A stretch of DNA of 64,000 nt from Acinetobacter pittii (GCF_034067285.1 NZ_CP139286.1:558001-622000), one strand, 5' to 3'; positions 33,068-42,320 are shown, counted from the stretch's first letter. The notes: generated by a model from the sequence alone, not told the origin. Numbers and translations: made by a program.

Positions 33068-33876
33068 GTTTGATACCGTTTCAGCTCATCGGGGTCGTGA
33101 GCACAAATTATTTCAATTGTTGGCTCATGTTGAGCTAAATGCTGTAAGCGCTTAAGGTTGAAAATACGTTTTTCATTATCCTCTGCAAATGTTTTTTCCA
33201 GCAGACTGAGCGATCTTAATTTATTTTTAGGATTTAACTCTCGGTGTGAGTAGTAAGCATCTCCACTAAATAATAACCAGTGTTTTTTTTGCTTTATAGC
33301 AATACCGCAATGTCCAGCCGAGTGACCTAGGAGCGGTACCATTAAAATTTCATCTTGAAATAGGGGAAAACCTTTTACTTTTTCGAGGTTGAACCATCTT
33401 TCACCTTTTTGATATTCAACAAAGTTCCAATATCGATGGTCTTTATATTGATTGGTTCTATAGCGAAGTTTGCCTTTAAGATTTGGAAGTTGAGCCGCAT
33501 TATATTCTGCTGCTAAAACATGGACTGTGGCATGGGGAAAATCTGAGATACCACCAGCATGGTCAAAATCAAGATGAGTAACAAAGATGTGCTGTACATC
33601 TTTAGGGCTAAATCCGAGCTTTTGGATTTGCTGGATCGCGCTAAATTCAAGATTATGCTCAATCTTGCCTAGACGTTTCACTAATGGGCCTAAGCGCTGC
33701 TTCATATGTAAGTAGTCTTGCAAGCCAAAGCCCGTATCGATAAGTACTAAGCCTCGATCAGTTTCAACCAGAAGGCAATGACAGATTACCTCAGCTCGGA
33801 AGCCTTTTTGTCCAAATAATGGCGCACAAACCGGGCACATACTGCCACACTTTAAATGATGAATCTTATAGATCAT
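33064..33876 (-). CDS. MBL-fold metallo-hydrolase
   Basis: A 270-residue metallo-beta-lactamase-fold hydrolase. It starts MIYKIHHLKCGSMCPVC, whose CGSMCP stretch occurs in a lactonase-like subgroup, and continues with LVLIDTGFG. The metal motif is FVTHLDFDHAGG (His 101, Asp 103, Asp 105, His 106), a variant in which the second His of HxHxDH is Asp, as in other members of this subgroup. Further ligands are HSAGHCG and FSGDAYY. It resembles N-acyl homoserine lactonase-like proteins, but activity cannot be assumed with the Asp variant. I chose the ATG at 33876; the reading from 33936 includes a weaker N-terminus. A perfect ACCGA-A-TCGGT palindrome lies just upstream. Confidence 0.8.
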   Translation of the reverse strand: MIYKIHHLKCGSMCPVCAPLFGQKGFRAEVICHCLLVETDRGLVLIDTGFGLQDYLHMKQRLGPLVKRLGKIEHNLEFSAIQQIQKLGFSPKDVQHIFVTHLDFDHAGGISDFPHATVHVLAAEYNAAQLPNLKGKLRYRTNQYKDHRYWNFVEYQKGERWFNLEKVKGFPLFQDEILMVPLLGHSAGHCGIAIKQKKHWLLFSGDAYYSHRELNPKNKLRSLSLLEKTFAEDNEKRIFNLKRLQHLAQHEPTIEIICAHDPDELKRYQT

Positions 33877-33891
33877 GATTTTTATTTTTTT

Positions 33892-33902
33892 ACCGAATCG
33901 GT
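33892..33902 (-). promoter_or_regulatory. ACCGAATCGGT palindrome upstream of the MBL/phosphatase pair
   Basis: An 11-bp odd-centred palindrome (ACCGA-A-TCGGT) lies 16 bp upstream of the MBL gene start. Its size and position suit an operator of a TetR-type regulator, but no regulator gene is nearby and the length is short enough to be chance. Confidence 0.3.
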
Positions 33903-34030
33903 TCGAGTTATAACTGATCTGAACAATAAAAACCATGAGTATTCAATGCATAAATAAAAAAGCCACCGCGTTGGATGACTTTTTAAGGTGTGATATTTAA
34001 TCTCTCGTGCCTACGCACTTCGTTTGTCTT

Positions 34031-34067
34031 GAAAGCAATAAAACCTTTAGTCGGTTTTATTGCTTTC
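34031..34067 (-). terminator. Terminator overlapping the 3' end of the peroxiredoxin gene
   Basis: Perfect 15-bp arms GAAAGCAATAAAACC (34031-34045) and GGTTTTATTGCTTTC (34053-34067) flank TTTAGTC. The right arm encodes the last residues (ESNKTD) and the stop of the gene at 34047, so the hairpin is part of the coding sequence. Confidence 0.75.
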
Positions 34068-34697
34068 AGGCTGTGGCGTGAGGCGTAAATAAGGTTTAAC
34101 TGCTGTATAGCCTTTAGGGAAGCGCTGTTTAATTTCTTCTTCATCTTTAAGTGATGGCACAATAACGACATCTTCACCCTGCTGCCAATTCGCTGGTGTA
34201 GCGACTTTATGTTTATCTGTTAACTGTAAAGAATCAACAACACGTAAGACTTCATTAAAATTTCGGCCAGTTGAAGCAGGGTAGGTAATGATTAAGCGAA
34301 CTTTTTTGTTAGGATCAATAATCACTAATGAGCGTACCGTCAGTGTTTCACTGGCCTTAGGGTGGATAAAACCATAGAGCTCAGATACCTTACGGTCTTT
34401 ATCCGCAATGATAGGGAAGTTGACAGTTGTATTTTGTGTTTCATTAATATCGTTGATCCAGCCTTTATGAGACTCTACATCGTCTACTGACAAAGCAATC
34501 GCTTTAACATTACGCTTCGTAAATTCATCTTTTAATTTTGCTGTGTAACCTAACTCAGTTGTACATACGGGGGTATAGTCAGCCGGATGCGAAAATAAAA
34601 TCCCCCAACTATCCCCTAAAAAATCATAAAAATTAATTGTGCCTTCACTCGATTCTTGTTGAAAATCGGGAGCAGTATCTCCTAATCGTAGTGTCAT
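34047..34697 (-). CDS. 1-Cys peroxiredoxin (Prx6 type)
   Basis: A 216-residue peroxiredoxin that reduces peroxides. The peroxidatic motif is PADYTPVCTTE with Cys 45, the only cysteine in the protein, so it is a 1-Cys enzyme that must be re-reduced by an external thiol. The conserved Arg and Trp positions follow, and the C-terminal dimerisation domain (LQLTDKHKVATPANWQQGEDVVIVPS) matches the Prx6/AhpC-TSA family, residue count included. The gene is monocistronic on the reverse strand. The AT-rich 376-bp region upstream (to secA) should contain its promoter. No OxyR site was identified. Confidence 0.92.
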   Translation of the reverse strand: MTLRLGDTAPDFQQESSEGTINFYDFLGDSWGILFSHPADYTPVCTTELGYTAKLKDEFTKRNVKAIALSVDDVESHKGWINDINETQNTTVNFPIIADKDRKVSELYGFIHPKASETLTVRSLVIIDPNKKVRLIITYPASTGRNFNEVLRVVDSLQLTDKHKVATPANWQQGEDVVIVPSLKDEEEIKQRFPKGYTAVKPYLRLTPQPESNKTD

Positions 34698-35103
34698 GAT
34701 CGTTCCTCAATTGCTCATAATTTGTCATTCGATCAAAAGAATATGCAGCATTTGCTTTATGATTAAAATTATTGTTTTTGTATTTTATTATGAATTTTTT
34801 ATATAAGTGTAAATATATATGACTAAAACTCATTATTTTAACTGCTTAATCAATGTAACTTTAAGGTAAATTTGCTAAATTAGATTTCTCGGAAGTTATG
34901 CTTAATCGATGAGCGTTAATGGTGTGTTTTTGGTGCTCGGCACATTAAGGGGAGATTAGATGAATGAAAAACCGTTCATCTAACTATCAGATTTTTTTTA
35001 GGGGTTTTGTGCAAACCCCTTGTACTTCAAATTTCTGGCACCATAATAAACGACTGAGAAAAAGTTTATTCATTTGACCAAGCAAGATTTAGAGAGTTTA
35101 TCC
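34698..35103. other. Divergent intergenic region between peroxiredoxin and secA (406 bp)
   Basis: The left part (34698-34940) is AT-rich and shows no gene. The right part holds two hairpins, a strong Shine-Dalgarno (AAGGGGAG, 34947-34954) with two overlapping short ORFs, and a likely secA promoter: TTGTAC (35020-35025), 16 bp, CATAAT (35042-35047). Confidence 0.6.
34956..35020 (+). promoter_or_regulatory. Structured leader with short ORFs upstream of secA
   Basis: A 9-bp hairpin TTAGATGAA/TTCATCTAA (34956-34964 and 34975-34983) encloses two ATGs served by AAGGGGAG: MNEKPFI (34960-34983) and a 37-codon ORF starting MKNRSSNYQIFFRGF (34964-35077). An AGGGGTTT/AAACCCCT hairpin (35000-35007 and 35013-35020) follows. 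The arrangement could be a translational sensor of secretion or chance. Confidence 0.4.
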
Positions 35104-37824
35104 ATGTTGGCAAGTCTGATCGGAGGTATCTTCGGTACAAAAAATGAGCGTGAACTCAAACGCATGCGCAAAATTGTTGAGCAAATCAATGCGCTCGAGC
35201 CGACGATATCAGCTTTAAGCGATGCAGACTTATCTGCAAAAACTCCAGAATTCAAACAACGTTATAATAATGGCGAAAGTTTAGATAAATTACTTCCAGA
35301 AGCGTTTGCAGTGTGTCGTGAGGCCGCTAAACGTGTGATGGGGATGCGTCACTATGACGTTCAGTTAATTGGTGGTATTACCTTACATGAAGGTAAGATT
35401 GCCGAGATGCGTACTGGTGAAGGTAAAACCCTCATGGGTACTTTGGCGTGTTATTTAAACGCTTTGAGTGGCCAAGGTGTGCATGTCATTACTGTGAACG
35501 ATTATTTGGCACAGCGTGATGCCGAGTTGAACCGCCCATTATTTGAGTTTTTGGGTCTATCAATTGGTACGATTTATTCAATGCAAGGTCCGTCAGAAAA
35601 AGCGGCAGCTTACCTTGCTGATATTACTTACGGTACCAATAACGAATTTGGTTTTGACTACCTTCGTGACAACATGGTGTTTTCTTTAGCAGAAAAGAAA
35701 CAACGTGGTTTGCACTATGCCATTATCGATGAAGTTGACTCCATCTTGATTGATGAGGCACGTACACCATTAATTATTTCTGGTCAAAGTGAAGATTCTT
35801 CACACCTCTACAGTGCAATCAATACGATTCCACCTAAATTACATCCGCAAAAAGAAGAAAAAGTAGCAGATGGTGGGCATTTCTGGATTGATGAAAAGCA
35901 GCGTTCAGTTGAAATGACCGAAATCGGTTATGAAACTGTTGAACAAGAACTTATTCAAATGGGCTTGTTGGCCGAAGGCGAAAGCTTATATTCAGCAACA
36001 AACCTAAATCTTGTTCATCATGTGTCGGCTGCTATCCGTGCGCATTTCCTGTTCCAACGCGATGTTCACTATATTATTCATGAGGGTGAAGTCGTTATTG
36101 TTGATGAACATACGGGTCGTACGATGCCGGGTCGTCGTTGGTCAGAAGGTTTACATCAAGCTGTTGAAGCAAAAGAAGGCTTGGAAATTCAGCCTGAAAA
36201 CCAAACCTTAGCAACAACAACATTCCAGAACTATTTCCGTCTATATAAAAAGCTTTCAGGTATGACAGGTACTGCTGATACTGAAGCTGCGGAAATGAAA
36301 GAAATTTACGGCCTTGATGTTGTGATTATTCCAACGCATCGCCCAATGATTCGTAACGACCAAAACGATTTAATTTATTTAAACCGTAACGGCAAATATA
36401 ACGCGATTATTCAAGAAATTATGAATATTCGTCAGCAAGGTGTTGCTCCGATTCTGATTGGTACGGCAACGATTGAAGCCAGTGAAATTTTATCTTCTAA
36501 GTTAATGCAAGCTGGTATTCACCATGAAGTGTTGAATGCAAAGCAGCATGAGCGTGAAGCGGACATTATTGCTCAGGCGGGTAGCCCGAATGCAGTAACG
36601 ATTGCAACTAACATGGCTGGCCGTGGTACGGACATTATCTTGGGTGGTAACTGGAAAGCTAAGCTTGCCAAACTAGAGAACCCAACTGCAGAAGATGAAG
36701 CACGTCTGAAAGCACAATGGGAGCAGGACCACGAAGATGTATTGCAAGCGGGTGGTTTGCATATTATTGGTTCTGAACGCCATGAATCACGTCGTATTGA
36801 TAACCAGTTACGTGGTCGTGCCGGTCGTCAGGGTGACCCTGGTGTTTCTCGTTTCTATTTGTCTCTTGAAGATGACCTTATGCGTATTTTCGCAGGCGAC
36901 CGTGTCGTTGGTATGATGCGCGCGATGGGTTTGAAAGAAGACGAAGCGATTGAACATAAAATGGTGAGCCGTTCGATTGAGAATGCTCAGCGTAAAGTTG
37001 AAGCGCGTAACTTCGATATTCGTAAAAACTTATTGAAATACGATGACGTGAATAATGAACAGCGTAAGATTATTTATTCACAACGTGATGAAGTATTAGC
37101 TGAAAATACCTTAAAAGAATATGTTGAAGAAATGCATCGTGAAGTGATGCAAGGCATGATTGCTAACTTTATTCCACCAGAGTCAATTCATGACCAGTGG
37201 GATGTGGAAGGTTTAGAAAATGCTTTACGTATTGATTTAGGTATTGAGCTGCCAATTCAACAATGGTTAGACCAAGATCGTCGTTTAGATGAAGAAGGTT
37301 TAGTTGAGCGCATTAGCGATGAAGTGATTGAGCGTTATCGTCAGCGCCGTGCTCAAATGGGTGACGAATCGGCAGCAATGCTTGAACGTCATTTCGTTTT
37401 AAACTCTCTTGATCGCCATTGGAAAGATCACTTAGCTGCAATGGATTATTTGCGTCAAGGTATTCACTTACGTGGCTATGCGCAAAAGAATCCTGAACAG
37501 GAATATAAGAAAGAAGCTTTCAACCTGTTTGTAAATATGTTGGGTATTATTAAAACTGATGTTGTGACTGATTTGTCTCGTGTACATATCCCAACACCAG
37601 AAGAACTTGCAGAAATGGAAGCTCAACAGCAGCAGCAAGCTGAATCAATGAAGCTTTCTTTTGAACATGATGATGTAGATGGTTTAACTGGTGAAGTTAC
37701 ACTTTCTCAAGAAACCATGAACGAGTCTGCCGATCAGCAAACTTTCCCTGTTCCAGAAAGTCGCAATGCGCCATGTCCATGTGGTTCAGGACTAAAATAT
37801 AAGCAATGTCACGGTAAGATCTAA
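35104..37824 (+). CDS. secA: Preprotein translocase ATPase SecA
   Basis: ATPase motor of the Sec export system (906 residues from the chosen start). I used the ATG at 35104 ([18 protein letters not shown]), which aligns with the E. coli N-terminus and has GAGAG upstream, rather than the TTG at 35074. Walker A is [11 protein letters not shown] (about residues 102-112). [15 protein letters not shown] is the DEAD box, and SAT-like and motif V/VI stretches are [25 protein letters not shown] and [15 protein letters not shown]. Preprotein cross-linking and scaffold domains are intact. The C-terminus has the zinc-binding SEC-C motif [18 protein letters not shown]. Downstream a strong terminator closes the gene. 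Upstream lies an unusual leader instead of the SecM gene found in enterobacteria. Confidence 0.97.
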   Translation: MLASLIGGIFGTKNERELKRMRKIVEQINALEPTISALSDADLSAKTPEFKQRYNNGESLDKLLPEAFAVCREAAKRVMGMRHYDVQLIGGITLHEGKIAEMRTGEGKTLMGTLACYLNALSGQGVHVITVNDYLAQRDAELNRPLFEFLGLSIGTIYSMQGPSEKAAAYLADITYGTNNEFGFDYLRDNMVFSLAEKKQRGLHYAIIDEVDSILIDEARTPLIISGQSEDSSHLYSAINTIPPKLHPQKEEKVADGGHFWIDEKQRSVEMTEIGYETVEQELIQMGLLAEGESLYSATNLNLVHHVSAAIRAHFLFQRDVHYIIHEGEVVIVDEHTGRTMPGRRWSEGLHQAVEAKEGLEIQPENQTLATTTFQNYFRLYKKLSGMTGTADTEAAEMKEIYGLDVVIIPTHRPMIRNDQNDLIYLNRNGKYNAIIQEIMNIRQQGVAPILIGTATIEASEILSSKLMQAGIHHEVLNAKQHEREADIIAQAGSPNAVTIATNMAGRGTDIILGGNWKAKLAKLENPTAEDEARLKAQWEQDHEDVLQAGGLHIIGSERHESRRIDNQLRGRAGRQGDPGVSRFYLSLEDDLMRIFAGDRVVGMMRAMGLKEDEAIEHKMVSRSIENAQRKVEARNFDIRKNLLKYDDVNNEQRKIIYSQRDEVLAENTLKEYVEEMHREVMQGMIANFIPPESIHDQWDVEGLENALRIDLGIELPIQQWLDQDRRLDEEGLVERISDEVIERYRQRRAQMGDESAAMLERHFVLNSLDRHWKDHLAAMDYLRQGIHLRGYAQKNPEQEYKKEAFNLFVNMLGIIKTDVVTDLSRVHIPTPEELAEMEAQQQQQAESMKLSFEHDDVDGLTGEVTLSQETMNESADQQTFPVPESRNAPCPCGSGLKYKQCHGKI

Positions 37825-37835
37825 TCTGCCTTCAC

Positions 37836-37865
37836 AAAAAAGCAGAACAATTGTTCTGCTTTTTT
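37836..37865 (+). terminator. Terminator of secA
   Basis: AAAAAAGCAGAACAA and TTGTTCTGCTTTTTT form a perfect 15-bp inverted repeat with a T run. Confidence 0.9.
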
Positions 37866-37954
37866 TATGTTTGTAGTAAGCCTGTGAATAATGTTTGCAG
37901 TTTTAAGCATTAAATGATATTTACTTCTCATCCAGAGTGTATGTTGGAAAGACA

Positions 37955-38398
37955 ATGAAAAAAGTATTACAACCTTTATTTTTAACTGTTCTTGCTGTGC
38001 CTAGTTTTGTTTTCGCAGCAGAAACAGCTTCAGCCCCTCAAACGACAACGGTTGATAAAGTTCTTGCAGCAAAAGGCCCAACTTCGGCTCAAGCTGTAGT
38101 GAAGCAAGAAAATACTACAGTGATTAGCCCACGTACTGGTATTCGCTATACGTTGGGGAACACAAATAATCGCCCAATTATTTTACAAACTACTGCGATT
38201 GCTCCAGCAAACTCAGCAAACATCAATCGTATTGTGGCAACTAACCCAGCTCTCTCTGCAAAGAGCCAAGAAAAAGCAAAAGTGGCTTTAATTGGTGAAG
38301 CAGCTGTAGCAGGACCAGCAGCTGTTGCAGCAAGCAATGTTACAGCTCCAGCTGTATCAAATAGTATGGCTCCTTCGAATCCAGCAACAATGAATTAA
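37955..38398 (+). CDS. Small Ala/Val-rich exported hypothetical protein
   Basis: A 147-residue exported protein with no recognised domain. Signal peptide residues 1-22 end VFAAE. The mature part is low in aromatic residues and rich in Ala, Val, Thr, Asn and Pro, with a short conserved-looking core near residues 45-70 (VVKQENTTVISPRTGIRYTLGNTNNRP) and an Ala-rich tail (VAGPAAVAASNVTAP). Composition suggests an extended or intrinsically disordered periplasmic protein. I chose the ATG at 37955, which has GGAAAG upstream; an ATG at 37937 extends it by six residues. It stands between secA and a convergent MFS gene, with terminators on both sides. Confidence 0.7.
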   Translation: MKKVLQPLFLTVLAVPSFVFAAETASAPQTTTVDKVLAAKGPTSAQAVVKQENTTVISPRTGIRYTLGNTNNRPIILQTTAIAPANSANINRIVATNPALSAKSQEKAKVALIGEAAVAGPAAVAASNVTAPAVSNSMAPSNPATMN

Positions 38399-38412
38399 GA
38401 CATATATGTATA

Positions 38413-38444
38413 AAAAAGCCGGTTCAATTTTGAACCGGCTTTTT
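38413..38444. terminator. Bidirectional terminator between small exported protein and MHS transporter
   Basis: AAAAAGCCGGTTCA (38413-38426) and TGAACCGGCTTTTT (38431-38444) are perfect 14-bp arms around ATTT between convergent genes. Confidence 0.9.
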
Positions 38445-38464
38445 TATGGGGTGTTTTTAAAACT

Positions 38465-39775
38465 TTAAATCTGGTTATTTACATCATCATTTTTTGTTTC
38501 ACGAATGAGTAAGAACGCGATGAGTGATAAAAGTGATGCAGCAGTAAGATAATAACCAACCGCATATAAACCATAAGTTTCAGCAAGCTTAGTCGCAATG
38601 AGTGGGGCAAAAGATGCACCAAAAATACCAGCCAAGTTAAAAGTTAATGCTGAACCTGTATAACGAACTGAAGTTGGGAAAAGTTCAGAAAGAACTGTAC
38701 CAATTGGACCATAGGTTAAGCCCATAATTGCCAAGCCAGTACATAAGAAAAGGAAGACGATTAAGGTATTTCCAGACTCTAACATACTAGAGAAGAACAA
38801 GCCGAAAATCGCAGCAGCAATACAAACGCCAATAGAAGTTGTTTTACGACCAAATTTTTCTGCAAAAATAGCCGATAAAGGAATGAATGCGGCAAAGCAA
38901 AGTGTAGCAAAGAGTTGAAGTTCTAAGAATTCACCACGTGCATAGCCAAGCTTTGTGGTTCCCCAGTTTAAAGCAAATACGGTAGTAAGATAGAACACGA
39001 CAAAGGTACAAATTGCTGCAAATGTGCCAAGAATAAGTTTACCTGTATGTTTAGTTAATACTTCTTTAAATGGAATATTAACTTCTTTTTGCTTATCTAA
39101 AACCTTTTGGAAAGCTGGAGTTTCATGAAGCTTTAAGCGAATGTATAAGCCAACAATAACCAATACAGCACTGGCAATAAATGGAATGCGCCAGCCCCAT
39201 TGCATGAATGCTTGCTCAGGAATAGCTGCACTTAATAATAAGAAAGAACCTGTTGCTAAAATAAAGCCAATTGGAGCACCTAGCTGTGGAAACATGCCAT
39301 ACCATGCTCTTTTACCTTCTGGAGCATTTTCAGTCGCTAATAATACTGCGCCACTCCATTCACCGCCTAAGCCTAGACCTTGTCCTAAACGACAAACGGC
39401 TAATAGTAATGGTGCGACAATTCCGATTTGGGTATAGGTTGGAAGCAAACCAATACATACGGTCGAAATACCCATGGTCAGTAAAGCTGCAACTAAAGTT
39501 GCTTTTCGGCCAATACGGTCTCCGAGATGGCCGAATAGTGCAGCACCAATAGGGCGAGCAATAAAGGCAATTGCAAAGGTTGCCAGAGATTGTAAGACTG
39601 CGGCACTGCCACTACTAGCAGGGAAAAATAGGTGTGGAAAGATAATCACGGCAGCTGTTGCATAGATATAAAAGTCGAAGAACTCAATGGTTGTACCGAC
39701 TAAGCTTGCAAACAAAACTCGTGTCTTTGAATTAGTGGCTACTACAGGAGCAGCAGTCGCAGAGGTTGACTCCAT
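38465..39775 (-). CDS. MFS transporter, metabolite:H+ symporter (MHS) family
   Basis: A 436-residue major facilitator superfamily protein with twelve predicted membrane segments. MHS-family features are FDFYIYATAAVIIFPHLFFP near the start, the loop ALFGHLGDRIGRKATL between TM2 and TM3, and RLGQGLGLGGEWSGAVLLATENAPEGKRAWYG in TM4/5. The family imports organic acids, osmolytes or shikimate-like compounds with protons; the substrate cannot be told. The C-terminal tail is short. The gene is alone and closes convergently with the small exported protein gene. The upstream gap (39776-39907) is AT-rich and contains no gene. Confidence 0.85.
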   Translation of the reverse strand: MESTSATAAPVVATNSKTRVLFASLVGTTIEFFDFYIYATAAVIIFPHLFFPASSGSAAVLQSLATFAIAFIARPIGAALFGHLGDRIGRKATLVAALLTMGISTVCIGLLPTYTQIGIVAPLLLAVCRLGQGLGLGGEWSGAVLLATENAPEGKRAWYGMFPQLGAPIGFILATGSFLLLSAAIPEQAFMQWGWRIPFIASAVLVIVGLYIRLKLHETPAFQKVLDKQKEVNIPFKEVLTKHTGKLILGTFAAICTFVVFYLTTVFALNWGTTKLGYARGEFLELQLFATLCFAAFIPLSAIFAEKFGRKTTSIGVCIAAAIFGLFFSSMLESGNTLIVFLFLCTGLAIMGLTYGPIGTVLSELFPTSVRYTGSALTFNLAGIFGASFAPLIATKLAETYGLYAVGYYLTAASLLSLIAFLLIRETKNDDVNNQI

Positions 39776-39907
39776 ATAAGTCCTTATATAAGTTAAAATT
39801 TATTTTTAATTACTACTCTTTTTAAAGACATATTTTTCTCAAAGAATAGCGTGAAAGAACATCATCCATGACTCTTTCAGGATCACTGAATATGAGTGAA
39901 AAATGGA

Positions 39908-40549
39908 TTAAACTATGTACCAATAGATGGCAAGAAAATGTGCCCCTGCACCTAAAAGCACAAAAATATGCCAGATCGCATGGGTATATCTTACCTTTTT
40001 TAACGCGTAAAACAATGCTCCAACCGTATAAGCTAATCCGCCAATGATTAAGAAAATCAATGCATCTTTGCTTAAATAAGTACGCATATCATCCATAACA
40101 AAAACAGCAAGCCACCCCATAAGAACATAAGCAAGTAAAGAAATTTTCTGAAAGCGGTGAATGAAAACTAACTTGAAAAGTGTACCAATTGCAGCAATGC
40201 TCCAAAGTGCAATAAGCAAAATATGAGCTTTTTGTGTAGGAATCGCGATGCTCAAGAACGGGGTATAGGTACCGGCAATTAAATAATAAATAGCAGTATG
40301 GTCGAGTTTTTTATACCAGTAGCGTAGGTTTTGGGTTTGAGCAAAATGATAGAGAGTCGAGCTGGTAAAAACTAAAATAAGACTAAATGAATATACCCAT
40401 AAACCCACCCACTGAGCAGTGGAAAGATAAGATCCTTTTATAATTAAAAAGATAGAAGCTACGACTGCCATAACAACACCAGCGCCATGACTATAAGCAT
40501 TAAATAGTTCTTCTTTTGGATCGTAAGTTTCCAACACAGATTTACTCAT
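39908..40549 (-). CDS. Hemolysin III / PAQR-family membrane protein (TrhA-like)
   Basis: A 213-residue membrane protein of the hemolysin III (HlyIII/PAQR) superfamily with seven membrane segments. Motifs are EELFNAYSHGAGVVM at the start, SSTLYHFAQ and KLDHTAIYYLIAGTYTPF in the middle, and a C-terminal HAIWHIFVLLGAGAHFLAIYW. The conserved Ser, Asp and His residues are those that bind zinc in PAQR proteins, implying possible amide hydrolase activity. The bacterial E. coli homologue (TrhA, formerly YqfA) affects membrane energetics; a lytic role is not established. I chose the ATG at 40549 (MSKSVLET); a longer form from 40594 adds residues without a convincing ribosome binding site. Confidence 0.88.
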   Translation of the reverse strand: MSKSVLETYDPKEELFNAYSHGAGVVMAVVASIFLIIKGSYLSTAQWVGLWVYSFSLILVFTSSTLYHFAQTQNLRYWYKKLDHTAIYYLIAGTYTPFLSIAIPTQKAHILLIALWSIAAIGTLFKLVFIHRFQKISLLAYVLMGWLAVFVMDDMRTYLSKDALIFLIIGGLAYTVGALFYALKKVRYTHAIWHIFVLLGAGAHFLAIYWYIV

Positions 40550-40676
40550 AACTTTAATTTTTTTGATTAAAAATACAAATGTATAGAAATACAAAACAGT
40601 CGTAAAGTTATTTTATTTTTAATCCTAGACCCTTTAAACTTCTATTTTATATGAGTCTTCATTTTTAGGTATATCC

Positions 40677-41888
40677 GTGTCGGTTTTCTCCTTTGAGCAA
40701 GAACAGCAATTCTTTCATGAAATCAAGCAAATGCTTGACCAACAAGCTTTTGAGCGATTGATCTTGAGCCAATATAAGGGAGAGTTGGCGCAGCTGGAAA
40801 AAATTACTTTCCGTGTTGTAGAGCTACATGGACAAAAACAGCTTTCAGCTTTATATCACTATACCACCCAAGATGTGACTAAAAACTATTCATTTGAAGA
40901 AGGTTTGCAACAGATTGAGCAATTAATCACTCAGTGTAAGCAAGCGAACTTATTTTCGACTACTCAAGAAATTCAACTAAAAAAAAATAAGAAAAAAGCC
41001 ATATTGAATATGGGTAAAAAGCAGGCGGTAAATGCGTCACAAACGGTTCAGTCACATGACCGTGAAAAGCAGCGTTATGTACAGCAGGGGAATGCATTTT
41101 TAAAAGAGTTGGGTATTACTGATGAAAAAGCTCAAGTCATTCCAAGCATGGCTCGTAAATGGAAACAGATTAATAAATTTATCGAAATTTTTGCGAGTGC
41201 TTATGAACAGATTGATGCGTCTCAACAAGAGTTACGCATTGTCGATTTTGGTTCGGGGAAAGGTTATTTAACTTTTGCTTTGTATGATTATCTGCAACAA
41301 CAACAGAAAACACCACTGATTACGGGTGTAGAGCTGCGTCGTAATTTGGTGGAGTTTTGCCAAAATGTTGCAGACAAAGTGCATTTTAACCATTTAGACT
41401 TTTTTGAAGGTGATGTACGCAGTTATCAACCGGAAAAGCTAGACGTCATGATTGCTTTACACGCTTGTGATATTGCGACTGATTTTGCTATTCATACTGG
41501 AATTCGTTTAAACGCTTCGATGATTATGTGCGCGCCATGTTGTCACAAAGAGTTGCGCCCACAATTACATAGCCCAGAAGTTTTACAGCCAATGCTACAG
41601 TTTGGTATTCATGCTGGGCAACAAGCCGAGATGCTAACCGATACTTTACGTGCATTACTTTTAAAAGCGTATGGCTATGAAACCAAAGTTTTTGAGTTTG
41701 TATCGCTTGAACATACCAGTAAAAACAAAATGATTTTGGCAACAAAGCGCAAAAATGTTTCTCAACCTGATGCCAAGATTATGGCTCAAATCCAAGCATT
41801 GAAAGAAATGTATGGAATTAAGAAACACACACTAGAATTGCTGTTACAAGATCAGTTACCAATCGAAAATATTGGCTGCAAGTGCTAG
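40677..41888 (+). CDS. Class I SAM-dependent methyltransferase (PF13679-like)
   Basis: A 403-residue protein with an N-terminal helical region of unknown role (about 1-150, including a Lys-rich stretch near residue 100) and a C-terminal Rossmann-type methyltransferase domain. The SAM-binding motif I is RIVDFGSGKGYLTFALYDYL near residues 182-201. The motif IV-like region is MIALHACDIATDFAI, and MIMCAPCCHKELRPQ has three Cys/His residues that could bind a metal. The family occurs from bacteria to human METTL25-like proteins, and an RNA substrate is suspected. The start is GTG (40677) with AGGT eight bases upstream. It precedes a GNAT gene by 12 bp and is probably co-transcribed with it. Confidence 0.85.
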   Translation: MSVFSFEQEQQFFHEIKQMLDQQAFERLILSQYKGELAQLEKITFRVVELHGQKQLSALYHYTTQDVTKNYSFEEGLQQIEQLITQCKQANLFSTTQEIQLKKNKKKAILNMGKKQAVNASQTVQSHDREKQRYVQQGNAFLKELGITDEKAQVIPSMARKWKQINKFIEIFASAYEQIDASQQELRIVDFGSGKGYLTFALYDYLQQQQKTPLITGVELRRNLVEFCQNVADKVHFNHLDFFEGDVRSYQPEKLDVMIALHACDIATDFAIHTGIRLNASMIMCAPCCHKELRPQLHSPEVLQPMLQFGIHAGQQAEMLTDTLRALLLKAYGYETKVFEFVSLEHTSKNKMILATKRKNVSQPDAKIMAQIQALKEMYGIKKHTLELLLQDQLPIENIGCKC

Positions 41889-41900
41889 GACGGTGAGCGG

Positions 41901-42320
41901 ATGTATAAAATTATAGAGAGTGGTTGGGAACAACTTGAAAAAGATGCGAAATACATCCGTGAGCAAGTCTTTATTCAAGAACAGGGAATTGCACCTGAAG
42001 ATGAATGGGATGACTTGGATGCCATAGTTTTGCATTTTATTGTCTATGACAAAGAACAGCCTATCGCTACAGCACGTCTATTACCGCAGCATAGCGTAGG
42101 GCGTGTTGCTGTTTTAATGCCTTATCGGAAGCAGGGTATAGGTAAAATTTTAATGCAGCATATTATTGAATATGCGCGTCATCATAAATTGCCTTACTTA
42201 AAGCTTTCGGCGCAAACCTATGTGACCGCTTTTTACGAAGCTTTAGGCTTTAAAGTACAAGGCGAGGTTTATCAGGACTGTGGCATTCCACATATTGATA
42301 TGGTTTTAGAATTAAATTGA
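41901..42320 (+). CDS. GNAT family N-acetyltransferase
   Basis: A 139-residue acetyl-CoA-dependent acyltransferase of the ElaA-like type. The fold is visible from YIREQVFIQEQGIAPEDEWDDLD (residues 18-40), the AVLMPYRKQGIGKILMQH segment containing the Q/R-x-x-G-x-G/A acetyl-CoA loop, and YLKLSAQTYVTAFYEALGF near the end. E. coli ElaA has unknown acceptor specificity, so the substrate is open. GGTGAGCGG precedes the ATG and the gene lies 12 bp after the methyltransferase gene. A bidirectional terminator at 42314-42345 follows, before the convergent patatin gene. Confidence 0.9.
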   Translation: MYKIIESGWEQLEKDAKYIREQVFIQEQGIAPEDEWDDLDAIVLHFIVYDKEQPIATARLLPQHSVGRVAVLMPYRKQGIGKILMQHIIEYARHHKLPYLKLSAQTYVTAFYEALGFKVQGEVYQDCGIPHIDMVLELN

